Shown here: in pieces, positions 1-9,076 of the stretch
Layout: each line of letters begins with the position of its first letter
How positions within the stretch are numbered: the stretch's first letter is position 1
DNA from: JBDHDH01 sp039591615
Lineage (GTDB): Bacteria > Gemmatimonadota > Gemmatimonadetes > Gemmatimonadales > GWC2-71-9
Assembly: GCA_039591615.1 (NCBI GenBank)
Contig: JBDHDH010000012.1
Span: 1 to 64,000 of the forward strand
Direction: 5' to 3'
Length of the DNA stretch: 64,000 bases
Notes under the pieces: generated by a model
The model's database searches: none
What the model saw: only the letters and a program-made list of their open reading frames with translations
What the model was told of the DNA's origin: nothing
Made by a program: the position numbers and the translations under genes

Positions 1-3000
1 GGGCGTCGTGAGGAACGCCAGATTGGTAAACGTGAACGGGGTCGCGGCGCCCGGATGCGTGATGGTCAGCTGGGTCGCCGCGACGTCCATGTTCTGGAAG
101 GTCACATTGTCGAAGGTGGTGATCGTGCCGCCGGTGGAGACGAGGAGCGCGTTGTCAAACGTGGCGTTATCGACGCTCAAGCCGCCCACCGTGAGCACGT
201 TGCCGCTCCCGGTGATGGTGGGGGTCTCGACGGCCGGCACGAGGAGGCTGCCCAGGGCCAGCACGGTGGTCGCGAGATCGACGGTGGCCGACTGGTCGAG
301 CTCGAGCTCCTGAAAGCGCGAGTCGGTCGGGGTGGGGTTCGCCATGCTGATGGTCTGGACCCCGGTCCCGAGGAACACCACCCGATGCGTGCCCGACGCC
401 TGGAAGCCGTTCAGCGAGCCGGCCTGGGTGAAGTCGCCGCTCAATTGGATCTCCCCCGCGCTCAGCCCGTTCGCCTGGGTCGACCCGCCGAAGCTGGCGT
501 TGCCGCCGATCACCAGGATGTCCGTCGGCTGGGTCATGACGACGGTGCCGCCGGTGCCGACGGTGGCCAGGTTGCCGCTCACCGTTAGCTGGTTCCCGTT
601 CAGGACCACCGCGCCCAAGGTGGCGGTGAGATCGGCCCCCACCGTCGTGGCACCGCCCAGGGTCAGCGTGCTATTCAGGCCGTTCAGCGTGAGGGCACCG
701 GGGATCGTGGTGACGCCGCCCAGCGTCCCGCTGGCGTTGTCGCCGTTCACGGTGAAGTTGCTGCCAACGGTGAGATCCCCGCTGACCGTGAGACTCGCGC
801 CCGTACCCTGGACCGCCAGCACGCCCGCGATCGAGGTTCCCGCGTAGGTCGCGGCACTGCCGGTCACCGTCAGGTTCTGGTACGTGAGCGAGGCGGGGAT
901 CGTCTGCGCCGCGCCGCTGAAGGTGGTCGTCCCGATGGAATACGCGCCGCTTACCGTCAGGGCCCCACCGATCGAGAGCCCGGCGAGCGTGGCGTCGCCC
1001 CCGATGGTCACGTCGCCATCGGCGACGAAGGTGCCGGCGCCGCTGACCGGCGCGGTGCCGGTCGTGGTGAGCGCGCCCAGCGCCAGCACCGTGGAGGTGA
1101 CGTCGAGCCCCGCGGGGGTCGTCACGTCGACCTCCTGGAAGTGCGACTCGGTCGGGTTGGGGTTCGCCATGCTGATGGTCTGGACCCCGCTGCCGGCGAA
1201 CACCACGCGGTGCGTGCCCGTGGCCACGAAGCTGGTGAGCGCGGCGACCTGGCTGAAGTTCCCCGCGAGCTGGATGACCCCGGCGCTGAGACCCCCGGCG
1301 GGCGTCGACCCGCCAAAGCTGGTGTTGCCCCCGATCACCAGGAGATCGGTCGGCTGGCTCATGACAATGGCGGCGCCGGTCCCGCTGGTCGACAGGTCGC
1401 CCCCCACCGTCAGCTGGTTCCCGTTCAAGACCACTTCGGAGAAGGTCGCGGTGACGGCGCCGGTCACGGTCACGACGCCGGCCAGGGTGAGCGAGGTGGC
1501 GCCGCCGGTGACCGTGAGGTCCCCGGTGATCTGTGTGCCCGCGAGCGCGGTCGCGGTGCCGCTCACGGTCACATTGGGGAACACGCCCGCCATCGTCACT
1601 CCCGTGCCCGCCACCTCGACGGTGCCGGTGCCGGTGATCGACGTGCCCGCGTCCACGGTGCCGTTCACCGTGATCGTGAACCCGGTGGTGTTCAGTGTCG
1701 CCCCGTTCTCCACAGTGAGGGCGTTCGCAAACGCGTCCGCCGAGAGCGTGGGTTGGTTGGGCGCCGTGGCCGGCACGAGCACGTTGTCACTCGAGGTCGG
1801 TACCGCCCTGGTGCTCCAGTTGTTCGGGTTGGACCAATCGGTGGGGGCTGCAATGTCGCCACCCACCCACACCGAGCCCCCGCCCAAGGGCAGAATGTCG
1901 AACGCGGAACTGGTCGTAGACAGAAGACCCGTCGACGCCACGAGCGTATAGCCGAATCCGGCGGCGGTGATGCTTAGGTCTCCGAAGCTGGCGATCCCGT
2001 TTACCGTGGTCGCCTGCGTGGTGCCCAAGAGTGAGCCGCCGCCTGGATTCGCCCCCAGCGCAACGGAGACCGGGTTCGCTTGATTCGTCGTCAGATTGCC
2101 GAACTGATCCCGCACCGCCACATCCACTGCCGGTGTGATGACGGCATCGATGATGGCGTCGCTCGGCTCCACGGCGAATTCCAGTGATGCCGGCGAGGCC
2201 GGTGTCCCCGTGGCGGTGAACGTCACGACAGGCAACGGGCTGACCGTCGGGAGGGTAGCTTCAACGGTGTTCGCCCCCGCGGTGGTGCCGAGCTGCAGGG
2301 TGACCGACGCCTCCCCCGCAGCGTCGGTGGTGACCTGGGCCGCGGAGAGTGACCCTCCGCCGCCAGTCACCGCGAAGTCGATTGAGACACCGGCGACGCC
2401 GTTCCCGAACTGATCGGTGGCCCGCACAACCAGCGGCTGTACCAGGGACGCCGCTACCGTGCCCGTCTGGCCGTCTCCGCCGACCAACACCAGATCCGTG
2501 GCCGCGCCTGCCAGCGCGGTCAGAGCGAATGTGGCCGGCGGGATCCCGCTCACCGACGCTTCGAAGGTCTGTGCTCCGGAGACCGTTCCTAGCGTCACTG
2601 CGGCTGTCGCTCGTCCCGCATCGTCGGTCACGACCTGGGGTGTCTCCACCGTCCCACCCCCGGTCACGGCCTGAAACTGCACGACGATCCCCTTGACCCC
2701 CAGCCCGTCCGCCGCCACGACCAGCGCCTCGAGATTGGTCGCGCTCCCAATGGGCAGGGTCTGCCCGCTTCCCGCCGCCGCTTGGACCTCCGTGGGCAGC
2801 GGGACGAACGTGACGAGCGCCGAATCCGCCACGCCGTTCGGCGTCACGGCCTTCACGTACGTGGTGCCCCGTGTCCCCGGCGCCTGAAGCACACCGAGGC
2901 GATCGATCTCTGGCTCCGGTGTCGTCGTGCTCCACGCCACGAAGAACTGCGACACCGGGGAGTCCGCCCCATCGAACGCGGTCACCCGGTACTGCGCCGT

Positions 3001-3507
3001 GCCGCCCAGCGTCACGACCGAATCCGCCGGCGCCACCGCCAGCCTCACGACGCTCTGTCCAGGACCCGCGAAGGTCACGGGAATCTCCGCCGCCTGCGCC
3101 TGCGGATCCGGTGCTCCCGTCTGGACTTCCACGTCCTGCGTGCCGCTGAACAGCACCTGTCCCCCCGCCCGGAGCTCCAGCGTGACGCTCAGGATCTCGC
3201 GGTCCGCGATCAGGGGAACCAGGATGTCCAGCTCGACCGAGTCCGCGCCGGCGGGGATCGCCACGGTCGTGTCTCGTATGATCTGCTGTGGTGGGCGCAC
3301 CACCACGACGCGGAGGTTGTCGATGACCAGGTTGAACGCGACCAAGTCAAGACCCGCGGCGAGTACCGGTTGCACCGCCAGGTGCGCGGTGCGTGGTGGA
3401 CTGGTGGGGGTGTCGGTGCAGGTCGCGGTGAGCAGCACGAGCGCTGCCAGGGCCAGCGGTCGCAACCAGGGTGGCCCGAGAACGGAGTCAGGGTGTCGAG
3501 GTTTCAT
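1..3507 (-). CDS. Large secreted Ig-like repeat surface protein, 3' end beyond window
   Basis: The reading frame is open from ATG at 3507 to base 1 (1169 codons) with no stop, so the C-terminus lies outside the window. The N-terminus has a basic stretch, a hydrophobic segment at residues 15-27 and Cys30 in LLTATC, a weak lipobox, followed by TDTPTSPP, a style common in Gemmatimonadota surface proteins. Roughly residues 230-560 form three invasin/Big_1-like Ig domains with paired VTDDAGRA/VTTDAAGEA motifs. From about residue 575 the protein turns into Gly/Thr/Val-rich beta-helix-like passenger sequence starting WVGGDIAAPTDWSNPNNW, with an internal duplication. Expected to be an exported or lipid-anchored adhesin or structural surface protein; ligand unknown. 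The start is the first ATG before the signal sequence; no strong ribosome site precedes it. Confidence 0.8.
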   Translation of the reverse strand, partial: MKPRHPDSVLGPPWLRPLALAALVLLTATCTDTPTSPPRTAHLAVQPVLAAGLDLVAFNLVIDNLRVVVVRPPQQIIRDTTVAIPAGADSVELDILVPLIADREILSVTLELRAGGQVLFSGTQDVEVQTGAPDPQAQAAEIPVTFAGPGQSVVRLAVAPADSVVTLGGTAQYRVTAFDGADSPVSQFFVAWSTTTPEPEIDRLGVLQAPGTRGTTYVKAVTPNGVADSALVTFVPLPTEVQAAAGSGQTLPIGSATNLEALVVAADGLGVKGIVVQFQAVTGGGTVETPQVVTDDAGRATAAVTLGTVSGAQTFEASVSGIPPATFALTALAGAATDLVLVGGDGQTGTVAASLVQPLVVRATDQFGNGVAGVSIDFAVTGGGGSLSAAQVTTDAAGEASVTLQLGTTAGANTVEATLPTVSPLPVVTFTATGTPASPASLEFAVEPSDAIIDAVITPAVDVAVRDQFGNLTTNQANPVSVALGANPGGGSLLGTTQATTVNGIASFGDLSITAAGFGYTLVASTGLLSTTSSAFDILPLGGGSVWVGGDIAAPTDWSNPNNWSTRAVPTSSDNVLVPATAPNQPTLSADAFANALTVENGATLNTTGFTITVNGTVDAGTSITGTGTVEVAGTGVTMAGVFPNVTVSGTATALAGTQITGDLTVTGGATSLTLAGVVTVTGAVTATFSEVVLNGNQLTVGGDLSTSGTGAAIVMSQPTDLLVIGGNTSFGGSTPAGGLSAGVIQLAGNFSQVAALTSFVATGTHRVVFAGSGVQTISMANPNPTESHFQEVDVTTPAGLDVTSTVLALGALTTTGTAPVSGAGTFVADGDVTIGGDATLAGLSIGGALTVSGAYSIGTTTFSGAAQTIPASLTYQNLTVTGSAATYAGTSIAGVLAVQGTGASLTVSGDLTVGSNFTVNGDNASGTLGGVTTIPGALTLNGLNSTLTLGGATTVGADLTATLGAVVLNGNQLTVSGNLATVGTGGTVVMTQPTDILVIGGNASFGGSTQANGLSAGEIQLSGDFTQAGSLNGFQASGTHRVVFLGTGVQTISMANPTPTDSRFQELELDQSATVDLATTVLALGSLLVPAVETPTITGSGNVLTVGGLSVDNATFDNALLVSTGGTITTFDNVTFQNMDVAATQLTITHPGAATPFTFTNLAFLTTP
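245..1440 (-). repeat. Internal duplication in the Ig-like surface protein gene
   Basis: Two diverged copies, roughly 1075-1440 and 245-600, lie about 0.83 kb apart. Both encode a PTDLLVIGGN / PTDILVIGGN block, then FGGST, GGLSAG/NGLSAG, GTHRVVF and GVQTISMANP. The segment GGTTCGCCATGCTGATGGTC is identical in both (given as the + strand). A segment of about 275-280 residues was duplicated within the passenger-like region; more copies may lie beyond the left edge. Confidence 0.75.
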
Positions 3508-4102
3508 CGCGCCGAGTTGATGGATCCAGTCGTGAATCATTCAGAGTCGCTGTGTGCTACCGCTGAGCTGTGCGTCAGCATCGGGCATCAGGTGTTGTCG
3601 CGGTCCGCCCGGCGAGGTCGTGAGCGAACCAGGGGAGAGCTGGGCCGCACCTCAGAGCCGCATGCGATGGCTGCGGGACGAACTGGGACATGTACGATTC
3701 TGTCGTGCCAGTTGTATGCCAACGCTGCCAAACTTGGCCAGATTCACACGAGTCCCTCGGGATGGGCGATCACGTAACTCGCCGGTTTACAGGCCGTAAC
3801 GGGACTTGCCCGAACCGATCCAGCCCTTTTGAGGCGTGCGGGTGGGCTCGTCCGCACCTGGGGATGAGGCGGCTGCTCCCCTGAGGGGCCCGGTTGGCTT
3901 TTCCCACCGCATCTGCGTCGAGCTGAGCGGAACTTTTTGTGCCGATCAAACGTAGTTGAAGCGATCAACTCCGATCGAACATCACCGGTCGTTGGCCTCG
4001 AGAAACACCGATGCGCGGGAGCACGCGTCGAGGCACCGCCCCGGAAGTGTTTTCTAATCAACGAGTTGGACAACTTTAACACTGACTGCTGCAGGGGTGC
4101 GC
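3508..4102. other. Intergenic region between divergent genes, no gene recognised
   Basis: About 595 bases between the divergently transcribed Ig-like protein gene and the choice-of-anchor-B gene. Short open frames exist on both strands, but none has a ribosome site with family-like protein sequence. Base composition becomes more AT-rich towards 4050-4090, consistent with promoter DNA for the rightward gene; I could not place a convincing -35/-10 pair. Confidence 0.5.
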
Positions 4103-6487
4103 ATGATCAAGGTACGTCACGTGGTCGCGATCACAATCCTCGCGGGGGCGCCGCTCCAGGCCCAGCAGTTCGGCGCCTACTCGGCGACGCAAGACGGTGA
4201 GATTCTCATCAGTGAGCCGGTGAAACAGGGTGAGCCAGCGACGGTCTACATCTACCGGCGCGGCGGAGGCGGCTGGGAGCAGGCCGGCACCCTCATGGCC
4301 CCCGCCCATGAGGGTGGAGACTTTTTCGGCCGCTTCATCGCGACAGACGAGCGGACACTCATCGTTGGCGGCACGGCCTTCGAGAGCGGCAAGGGCGCCG
4401 CCTGGGTCTACCGCCGCAGCGGGGATGAGTGGGAGCTGGTGGAGATGCTACGTCCCCATGACGTGGAAGAGGGCGACTCATTCGGCCGTTTTGGGCTGTT
4501 GCATGGCGACCTCCTCTTCATCTCCGCGCTCGGACACAACGAGGGTCGCGGGGCCGTCTGGGTATTGCACCGGGACGAGAGCGGGAAGTGGAGTCACGAG
4601 GCGAAGCTGACGCCGGGTGAGAACGCCAGTCCGCAGGAGTTCTTCGGTTGGTCCCTGGCGTTCGACGGCGAGCGGCTGTTGACTGGCGCCCTGCAGGCGA
4701 GCCGCGAGCTTCAGAACCGCGGCGCGGCATACGTTTTCCGTCGGTCCGGGCCGGGCAGCTGGACGCTCGAGAGCCGGATTGCGCTGGGTGAAGAGGAGTC
4801 CCAGCCCGGTGATGGCTTTGGCGGCGCGGTAGCCTGGCTCGACAGGCACGCGCTCATCGGAGCCCCGGGGCGTGACGATGGCATCGGCGAAGTCCGGAGC
4901 TACCACTTTCGCGGAGGGGAATGGGTCGAAGGCGTTACGCTCGGTGCGTATGAGCGGTCTTCCAGCACTCGTTTCGGGGGCAGCCTGGTGACGCGCGCAA
5001 ACGAGCTGTGGGTCGGCGCACCGGGCGCGGACGGAACCGGACGTGTGTACCGGATCGCTTTCGATGCCGAGGCCGGCCGATTCGGTGACGTGACCAAGCT
5101 CGCCGGTCTCGACGAGGACATTGGGGACGGGTTCGGTAGCACGATCACGATCGGTGAGAACGTCGCGATCGTTGGTGCCACCGGTGACGACTTTGGGCTC
5201 GGCTCCGCGATCATCCTGGAGCGCGACGGCGACTCGTGGCGCGCAACGGAGAAACTGTTGGGCCCGGATCCAGCGAGCCTCGATGCCCTCGTGGCTGGTG
5301 AGATCGGGTGCGCCGACGGCTATGCAGATCAGTTCGAGTGCAGTCAAGTCGACATTCTCTCGTTCCTGCCCGTGCAGGACATCGGTGGGGGCCGCGGTGC
5401 GCAGACCAACGATGTATGGGGATGGACGGATCCAGCTTCGCGGAAGGAGTACGCCATCGTCGGTCGCACCGACGGCACGGCATTCGTTGACGTCACGAAC
5501 CCGGCGAGTCCGGTGTACGTCGGGAATCTGCCGAAGACTGCGAGGTCTCGGGGCAACTCGTGGCGTGATATCAAGGTGTACGACAACCACGCGTTTATCG
5601 TTGCCGACGGTGCCGGGCGACACGGCATGCAGGTCTTCGACCTCACGCGTTTACGCCGAGTCTCCAACCCGCCGGTCGTGTTCGAAGCGGACGCCCATTA
5701 CGACGGCATCGCCTCGGCGCACAACATCGTGATCAACGAGAAGACCGGATTCGCGTATGCCGTGGGCTCGAACGGCGGTGGTGAGACGTGTGGTGGTGGA
5801 CTCCACATGATCGACATTCGGAACCCTACCGAGCCCACCTTCGCCGGCTGCTTCGCCGATCCCGCGACGGGTCAGGCCAAGACGGGCTACTCTCATGACG
5901 CCATGTGTGTGGTCTACGACGGGCCCGACACCGAGCACGTGGGCAAGGAAGTCTGCTTCGGGTCCAACGAGAACGCACTCTCCATCGCCGACGTCTCGGA
6001 CAAGCACAACCCGGTGCCGATCGCATCCGCCACCTATCCGAACGTTGCGTATGCGCACCAGGGGTGGATCACCGAGGACCACCAGTACTTCTTCATGAAC
6101 GACGAAGGCGACGAGTCGAGCTCTGTTCGGGCCGGCCAGCCGATGCCGGGAACCCGGACGCTCATCTGGGATGTTGCGGATCTCGATGACCCCATCATGG
6201 TAAAGGAACACTTCGGTGAGACGTTCACGATCGACCACAATCTCTACATCAAGGGTGACTTGATGTACCAGTCGAACTACGTGAGCGGTCTCAGGATCCT
6301 GGACATCAGCAGTCCCGAGAACCCAAAGGAAGTTGGATTTCTCGACACGGTTCCGTGGAGCGAGGAAATCGAGTTCGACGGCTCGTGGAGCAACTACCCG
6401 TTCTTCGAGAGCGGCACGATCGTCGTCGCGAGCGGCAAGGAGGGCGTGTTCTTCCTCAAGTACCGTCCAATCGAGCTGCTGCCCTAG
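4103..6487 (+). CDS. Secreted choice-of-anchor B family protein with N-terminal FG-GAP repeats
   Basis: The 794-residue product begins with a signal peptide ending near LQAQQF. Residues about 25-375 contain repeated integrin-alpha-like FG-GAP blades (FFGRF, SFGRF, FFGW, GFGGAV, RFGGS, GFGST, each followed by an LIVGG/LIGAPG-type strand). Residues about 400-790 match the choice-of-anchor B/LVIVD beta-propeller family: VDVTNPASPVYVG, ADVSDKHNPVPI and LDISSPENPKEVG are successive blades, and HNIVINEKTG with YSHDAMCVVYDGPDTEHVG is typical of the family. Probably an exported beta-propeller protein; no enzymatic activity can be assigned. ATG 4103 is preferred over GTG 4097 because GCAGGGG lies at a proper distance upstream. 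Monocistronic, followed by a terminator hairpin. Confidence 0.85.
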   Translation: MIKVRHVVAITILAGAPLQAQQFGAYSATQDGEILISEPVKQGEPATVYIYRRGGGGWEQAGTLMAPAHEGGDFFGRFIATDERTLIVGGTAFESGKGAAWVYRRSGDEWELVEMLRPHDVEEGDSFGRFGLLHGDLLFISALGHNEGRGAVWVLHRDESGKWSHEAKLTPGENASPQEFFGWSLAFDGERLLTGALQASRELQNRGAAYVFRRSGPGSWTLESRIALGEEESQPGDGFGGAVAWLDRHALIGAPGRDDGIGEVRSYHFRGGEWVEGVTLGAYERSSSTRFGGSLVTRANELWVGAPGADGTGRVYRIAFDAEAGRFGDVTKLAGLDEDIGDGFGSTITIGENVAIVGATGDDFGLGSAIILERDGDSWRATEKLLGPDPASLDALVAGEIGCADGYADQFECSQVDILSFLPVQDIGGGRGAQTNDVWGWTDPASRKEYAIVGRTDGTAFVDVTNPASPVYVGNLPKTARSRGNSWRDIKVYDNHAFIVADGAGRHGMQVFDLTRLRRVSNPPVVFEADAHYDGIASAHNIVINEKTGFAYAVGSNGGGETCGGGLHMIDIRNPTEPTFAGCFADPATGQAKTGYSHDAMCVVYDGPDTEHVGKEVCFGSNENALSIADVSDKHNPVPIASATYPNVAYAHQGWITEDHQYFFMNDEGDESSSVRAGQPMPGTRTLIWDVADLDDPIMVKEHFGETFTIDHNLYIKGDLMYQSNYVSGLRILDISSPENPKEVGFLDTVPWSEEIEFDGSWSNYPFFESGTIVVASGKEGVFFLKYRPIELLP

Positions 6488-6490
6488 CAA

Positions 6491-6537
6491 GGAGCCGGCC
6501 CGCGAGCCTACCTCTTGGCTTGCGGGCCAGCGGCTCC
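6491..6537 (+). terminator. Hairpin terminator after the choice-of-anchor B gene
   Basis: GGAGCC, then GCCCGC and AGCC, is mirrored by GGCT, GCGGGC and GGCTCC around a loop of about eight bases, starting three bases after the stop codon. The stem is long and GC-rich, with small internal mismatches. No clear U-run follows, so it may be a transcript-stabilising hairpin as much as an intrinsic terminator. Confidence 0.55.
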
Positions 6538-6734
6538 CTCACTCGGGGAGCCCATGAGCTGTCTGATCAGTCCTTCCTCCACGACCGCACGTGGCCACCA
6601 CCCCGTGGTTTCCTCGTCGCCGCTGGCGCGCGACATGACTTGGCGTTTGTGTTCAGTGAGGTGACGTCGGGTGCTCGAAACCGCTCCAGCGGTCCCGAGC
6701 GCTCTCTTCAAACGTCCTGGACCGGAGTCGTGCC

Positions 6735-7391
6735 ATGAAAGCGGCGATGCTGGTGAGCATACTCGGCGCGGTCTTGGTGGCCTTGCCGGTACCCCTGGAT
6801 GCGCAAGACCTCTCCCACGGTACGTGGACCGGCACACTCGTCCTCACGAACGGGGTCGAAGCCCGAGTCGAGTTCCTCGCTCGCAGTGACCGTGACGTTA
6901 CAATGAATGTCGTCGGCGGCGCCGCCTCCCCGGTCACCGATCTGGAGACCGCCGAAGACGGGATGCGGTTCCAGTGGGGTGGGTTTACATGTTCCCTGAC
7001 CCGAGCAGGCGACTGGGAGTTCGTCGGCAGTTGCACGACCGGAGACGGTACGGTGGGCGATCTCACGCTTCGACAGACCGAGAGCTACGGGCGACGCAGT
7101 GACGTCCTGACGACCGAGGACCTGATCGACACCCAGGCGACGAACGTCTACGATGCCCTGCGGCGTCTCCGCCCCTACTGGATTCGGCCGCGGGGCGAGC
7201 CGCGAATGGGGTACTCGGCAGTGGTGATGGTCTACGTCGATCGCCGACGGGTCGGTGATGTCACCGTGCTCCGTGATATGCAGCCGGCAGACGTTCAAGA
7301 AGTTCGGTTCTACAGCGCGTCCGAGGCCACGACATTGTTCGGGACAGGCAATGAAGGTGGTGTCGTCCTCGTCACGCTACGTCATGGGTGA
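6735..7391 (+). CDS. Secreted protein with C-terminal TonB-plug-like segment
   Basis: 218 residues with a clear signal peptide (MKAAMLVSILGAVLVALPVP, cleavage near LDAQ). The first part resembles a small beta-sandwich (GTWTGTLVLTNGVEARVEF). The last about 80 residues (DVYDALRRLRP-like, then VYVDRRRVGD and ADVQEVRFYSASEATTLFGTG followed by GGVVLVTLR) look like a TonB-dependent receptor plug domain without any barrel. Such free-standing plug-like proteins recur in Gemmatimonadota. Role unknown. GGAG lies about ten bases before the ATG. Confidence 0.7.
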   Translation: MKAAMLVSILGAVLVALPVPLDAQDLSHGTWTGTLVLTNGVEARVEFLARSDRDVTMNVVGGAASPVTDLETAEDGMRFQWGGFTCSLTRAGDWEFVGSCTTGDGTVGDLTLRQTESYGRRSDVLTTEDLIDTQATNVYDALRRLRPYWIRPRGEPRMGYSAVVMVYVDRRRVGDVTVLRDMQPADVQEVRFYSASEATTLFGTGNEGGVVLVTLRHG

Positions 7392-7486
7392 CGTTCTCGT
7401 CGTGTCGAGCCCGGCGGCTATTCGGCGAGGCCCCGGGTTCACCTGGATTCTCCTTCACCAGGCGGCCATGCCGGCGTAGGACCCCA

Positions 7487-8635
7487 CTACGACTTGGGGA
7501 TCTGTTTGTCACGATCGACGAACGGCTTCTTGACTACGCTGGCGTCGGCCTCGCCGCCAGGAGTGACGACCGTCAGCTTTGTACCCGTCTCCCCGAGCTG
7601 CTTCGGAACCATGGCGTAGCCGATGTTCTTCTTCAAGCGCGGGGAGTGTGCGGCCGATGTGACGTAGCCGATGGGCTCTCCATGGTACCGCACGGTCCAC
7701 CGTGTCATGTTGAGGTCCAGGCGAGGTCCGGCAATCTCGACTCCGACCAGCGTCCGGCTCACTCCCGCTGTCTCGATCTCCCGCAAGGCATCCTTGCCGA
7801 CGAAATCGGCATCTTGGTCCAGGTCCACGAGCCAGCCGAGTCCAACTTCGTATGGATTGTCTTCCAGGGTCATGTCGATCCCGTAGTTCAGAATGCCTGC
7901 CTCGATTCGGCGGATATCTGAGGGCCCGGTGGGAGCGATGGCGTAGGGCTTGCCCGCCGCCATTACGCGGCTCCACAGCGCATCGCCTCGACTCGCGTTC
8001 CGGAGATATACCTCGTAGCCAATCTCGCCGCTCCAACCGGTGCGCGTGACGACGACTGGTATGCCGTCGAGGTCGGTTTCGACAAAGCGATAGTACTTCA
8101 AGTCCCGGACCGACTCGCCGAACAGCGTTTGCACGACTTCCTTGGACTTTGGTCCCTGGATCTGGAGCGGAGCAACGTCGAGCTCCCGGAGGTTGACTTC
8201 CATGCCGGAGCGGTATGCGATGCCCTTTGCCCAGAGGAGCACATCGCTGTCGGCGAGGGCCAGCCAGAAGTGATGCTCGCCCAAGCGCAACAGCACCGGA
8301 TCGTTGATGATACCGCCGTCTTCGGCGGTGATGATGACATACTTACCCTGTCCCACTTCGCACTTTGTCAGGTCGCGGGGCGTGAGCATGTTCGTGAATG
8401 TGAATGCGTCTCGACCCGTGATTTCGACCTGACGCTCGACGGCCACATCCCAGACCGTGACCCCCTCGATCAACTTCCAGTACTCCCGCTCGAGGTCGTC
8501 GTAACCGATTGGGAGCAGCATGTGATTGTAGACGGTGTAGCCCCAGCACCCAGCCTCTTGTGTGGCGCCAAAGTACGGGGACCGACGCAGCCGCGCCCCG
8601 CGCTGAATCGTGTTGAGATCGAACGGTGCTTTCAC
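7487..8635 (-). CDS. GcvT-family protein resembling DMSP demethylase DmdA
   Basis: 382 residues of the aminomethyltransferase (GcvT) fold. The N-terminal region carries YTVYNHMLLP, WDVAVERQVEITGRDA and MLTPRDL, which as I recall them match DmdA (tetrahydrofolate-dependent dimethylsulfoniopropionate demethylase) more closely than canonical glycine cleavage T-protein. INDPVLLRLGEHHFWLALAD, LQIQGPKS, RTGWSGEIGYEVY and the C-terminal SAAHSPRLKKNIGYAMV fit the family. No glycine-cleavage P, H or L genes are nearby, which argues against a housekeeping GcvT. Start is GTG 8635 with GAGGAG seven bases upstream. Could also demethylate another N- or S-methyl substrate. Confidence 0.75.
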   Translation of the reverse strand: MKAPFDLNTIQRGARLRRSPYFGATQEAGCWGYTVYNHMLLPIGYDDLEREYWKLIEGVTVWDVAVERQVEITGRDAFTFTNMLTPRDLTKCEVGQGKYVIITAEDGGIINDPVLLRLGEHHFWLALADSDVLLWAKGIAYRSGMEVNLRELDVAPLQIQGPKSKEVVQTLFGESVRDLKYYRFVETDLDGIPVVVTRTGWSGEIGYEVYLRNASRGDALWSRVMAAGKPYAIAPTGPSDIRRIEAGILNYGIDMTLEDNPYEVGLGWLVDLDQDADFVGKDALREIETAGVSRTLVGVEIAGPRLDLNMTRWTVRYHGEPIGYVTSAAHSPRLKKNIGYAMVPKQLGETGTKLTVVTPGGEADASVVKKPFVDRDKQIPKS

Positions 8636-8862
8636 GGTGGTCTCCTCGTCGCGCTCGAATTGCGATCAGAGAAGGTACCCGATCCTGGGGAATCACCACA
8701 ACTCACTATCGCTCGGCGTTGAGACTGCGGGCTCATCGGGCTGCCGCCGGCCGCCTCACTCGAGACGCGTGGGAGGCGGTCAGTGATGGATGTGCACCCA
8801 TCTTCGCCGGCAATGTCAAAGGGAGGTACCGCCCCTCGCGCTGGCGGTCACGTCATGCTGAT

Positions 8863-9045
8863 CTAGGTAGCCCTGGTGTGTCCGCTCGCCAACGACGCTG
8901 TGAGGTTCTTTGCCGGTGGGCTGATTTCTCGCCGCAGCGTCTGTTCCACGAGTCGCTCCACCTCGACGCCCCGACGCCGCGCTTCGCCCTCGTATGCGTG
9001 ATAGGCCTCATCACTGAGCTGGGCCCAGACTCGAACCCTCCGCAT
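8863..9045 (-). CDS. Small ribbon-helix-helix-like protein
   Basis: 60 residues: a short beta-like start (MRRVRVWAQLSDEAYHAYEG) followed by an amphipathic helix and RLVEQTLRREI, the size and pattern of an RHH (CopG/Arc-type) DNA-binding or antitoxin-like protein. ATG 9045 was chosen because AAGGAGG lies six bases upstream; ATG 9051 would abut it. It begins about 30 bases after the DUF35 gene and is probably the last gene of the HMG-CoA synthase operon. No toxin gene is adjacent, so a regulatory role is more likely than toxin-antitoxin. Confidence 0.6.
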   Translation of the reverse strand: MRRVRVWAQLSDEAYHAYEGEARRRGVEVERLVEQTLRREISPPAKNLTASLASGHTRAT

Positions 9046-9076
9046 GAGCATCCTCCTTGGTGCGCACCCAGCACTG

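Noticed and set aside
55..1977. Long + strand open frames opposite the Ig-like gene
   Set aside because: High-GC antisense shadows: they run opposite a continuous minus-strand frame with a signal peptide and Ig-like repeats, have no ribosome sites, and their repeats merely mirror the duplication.
8863..9045. Toxin-antitoxin locus
   Set aside because: Only an antitoxin-like RHH protein is present; no PIN, RelE or MazF-type partner is adjacent.
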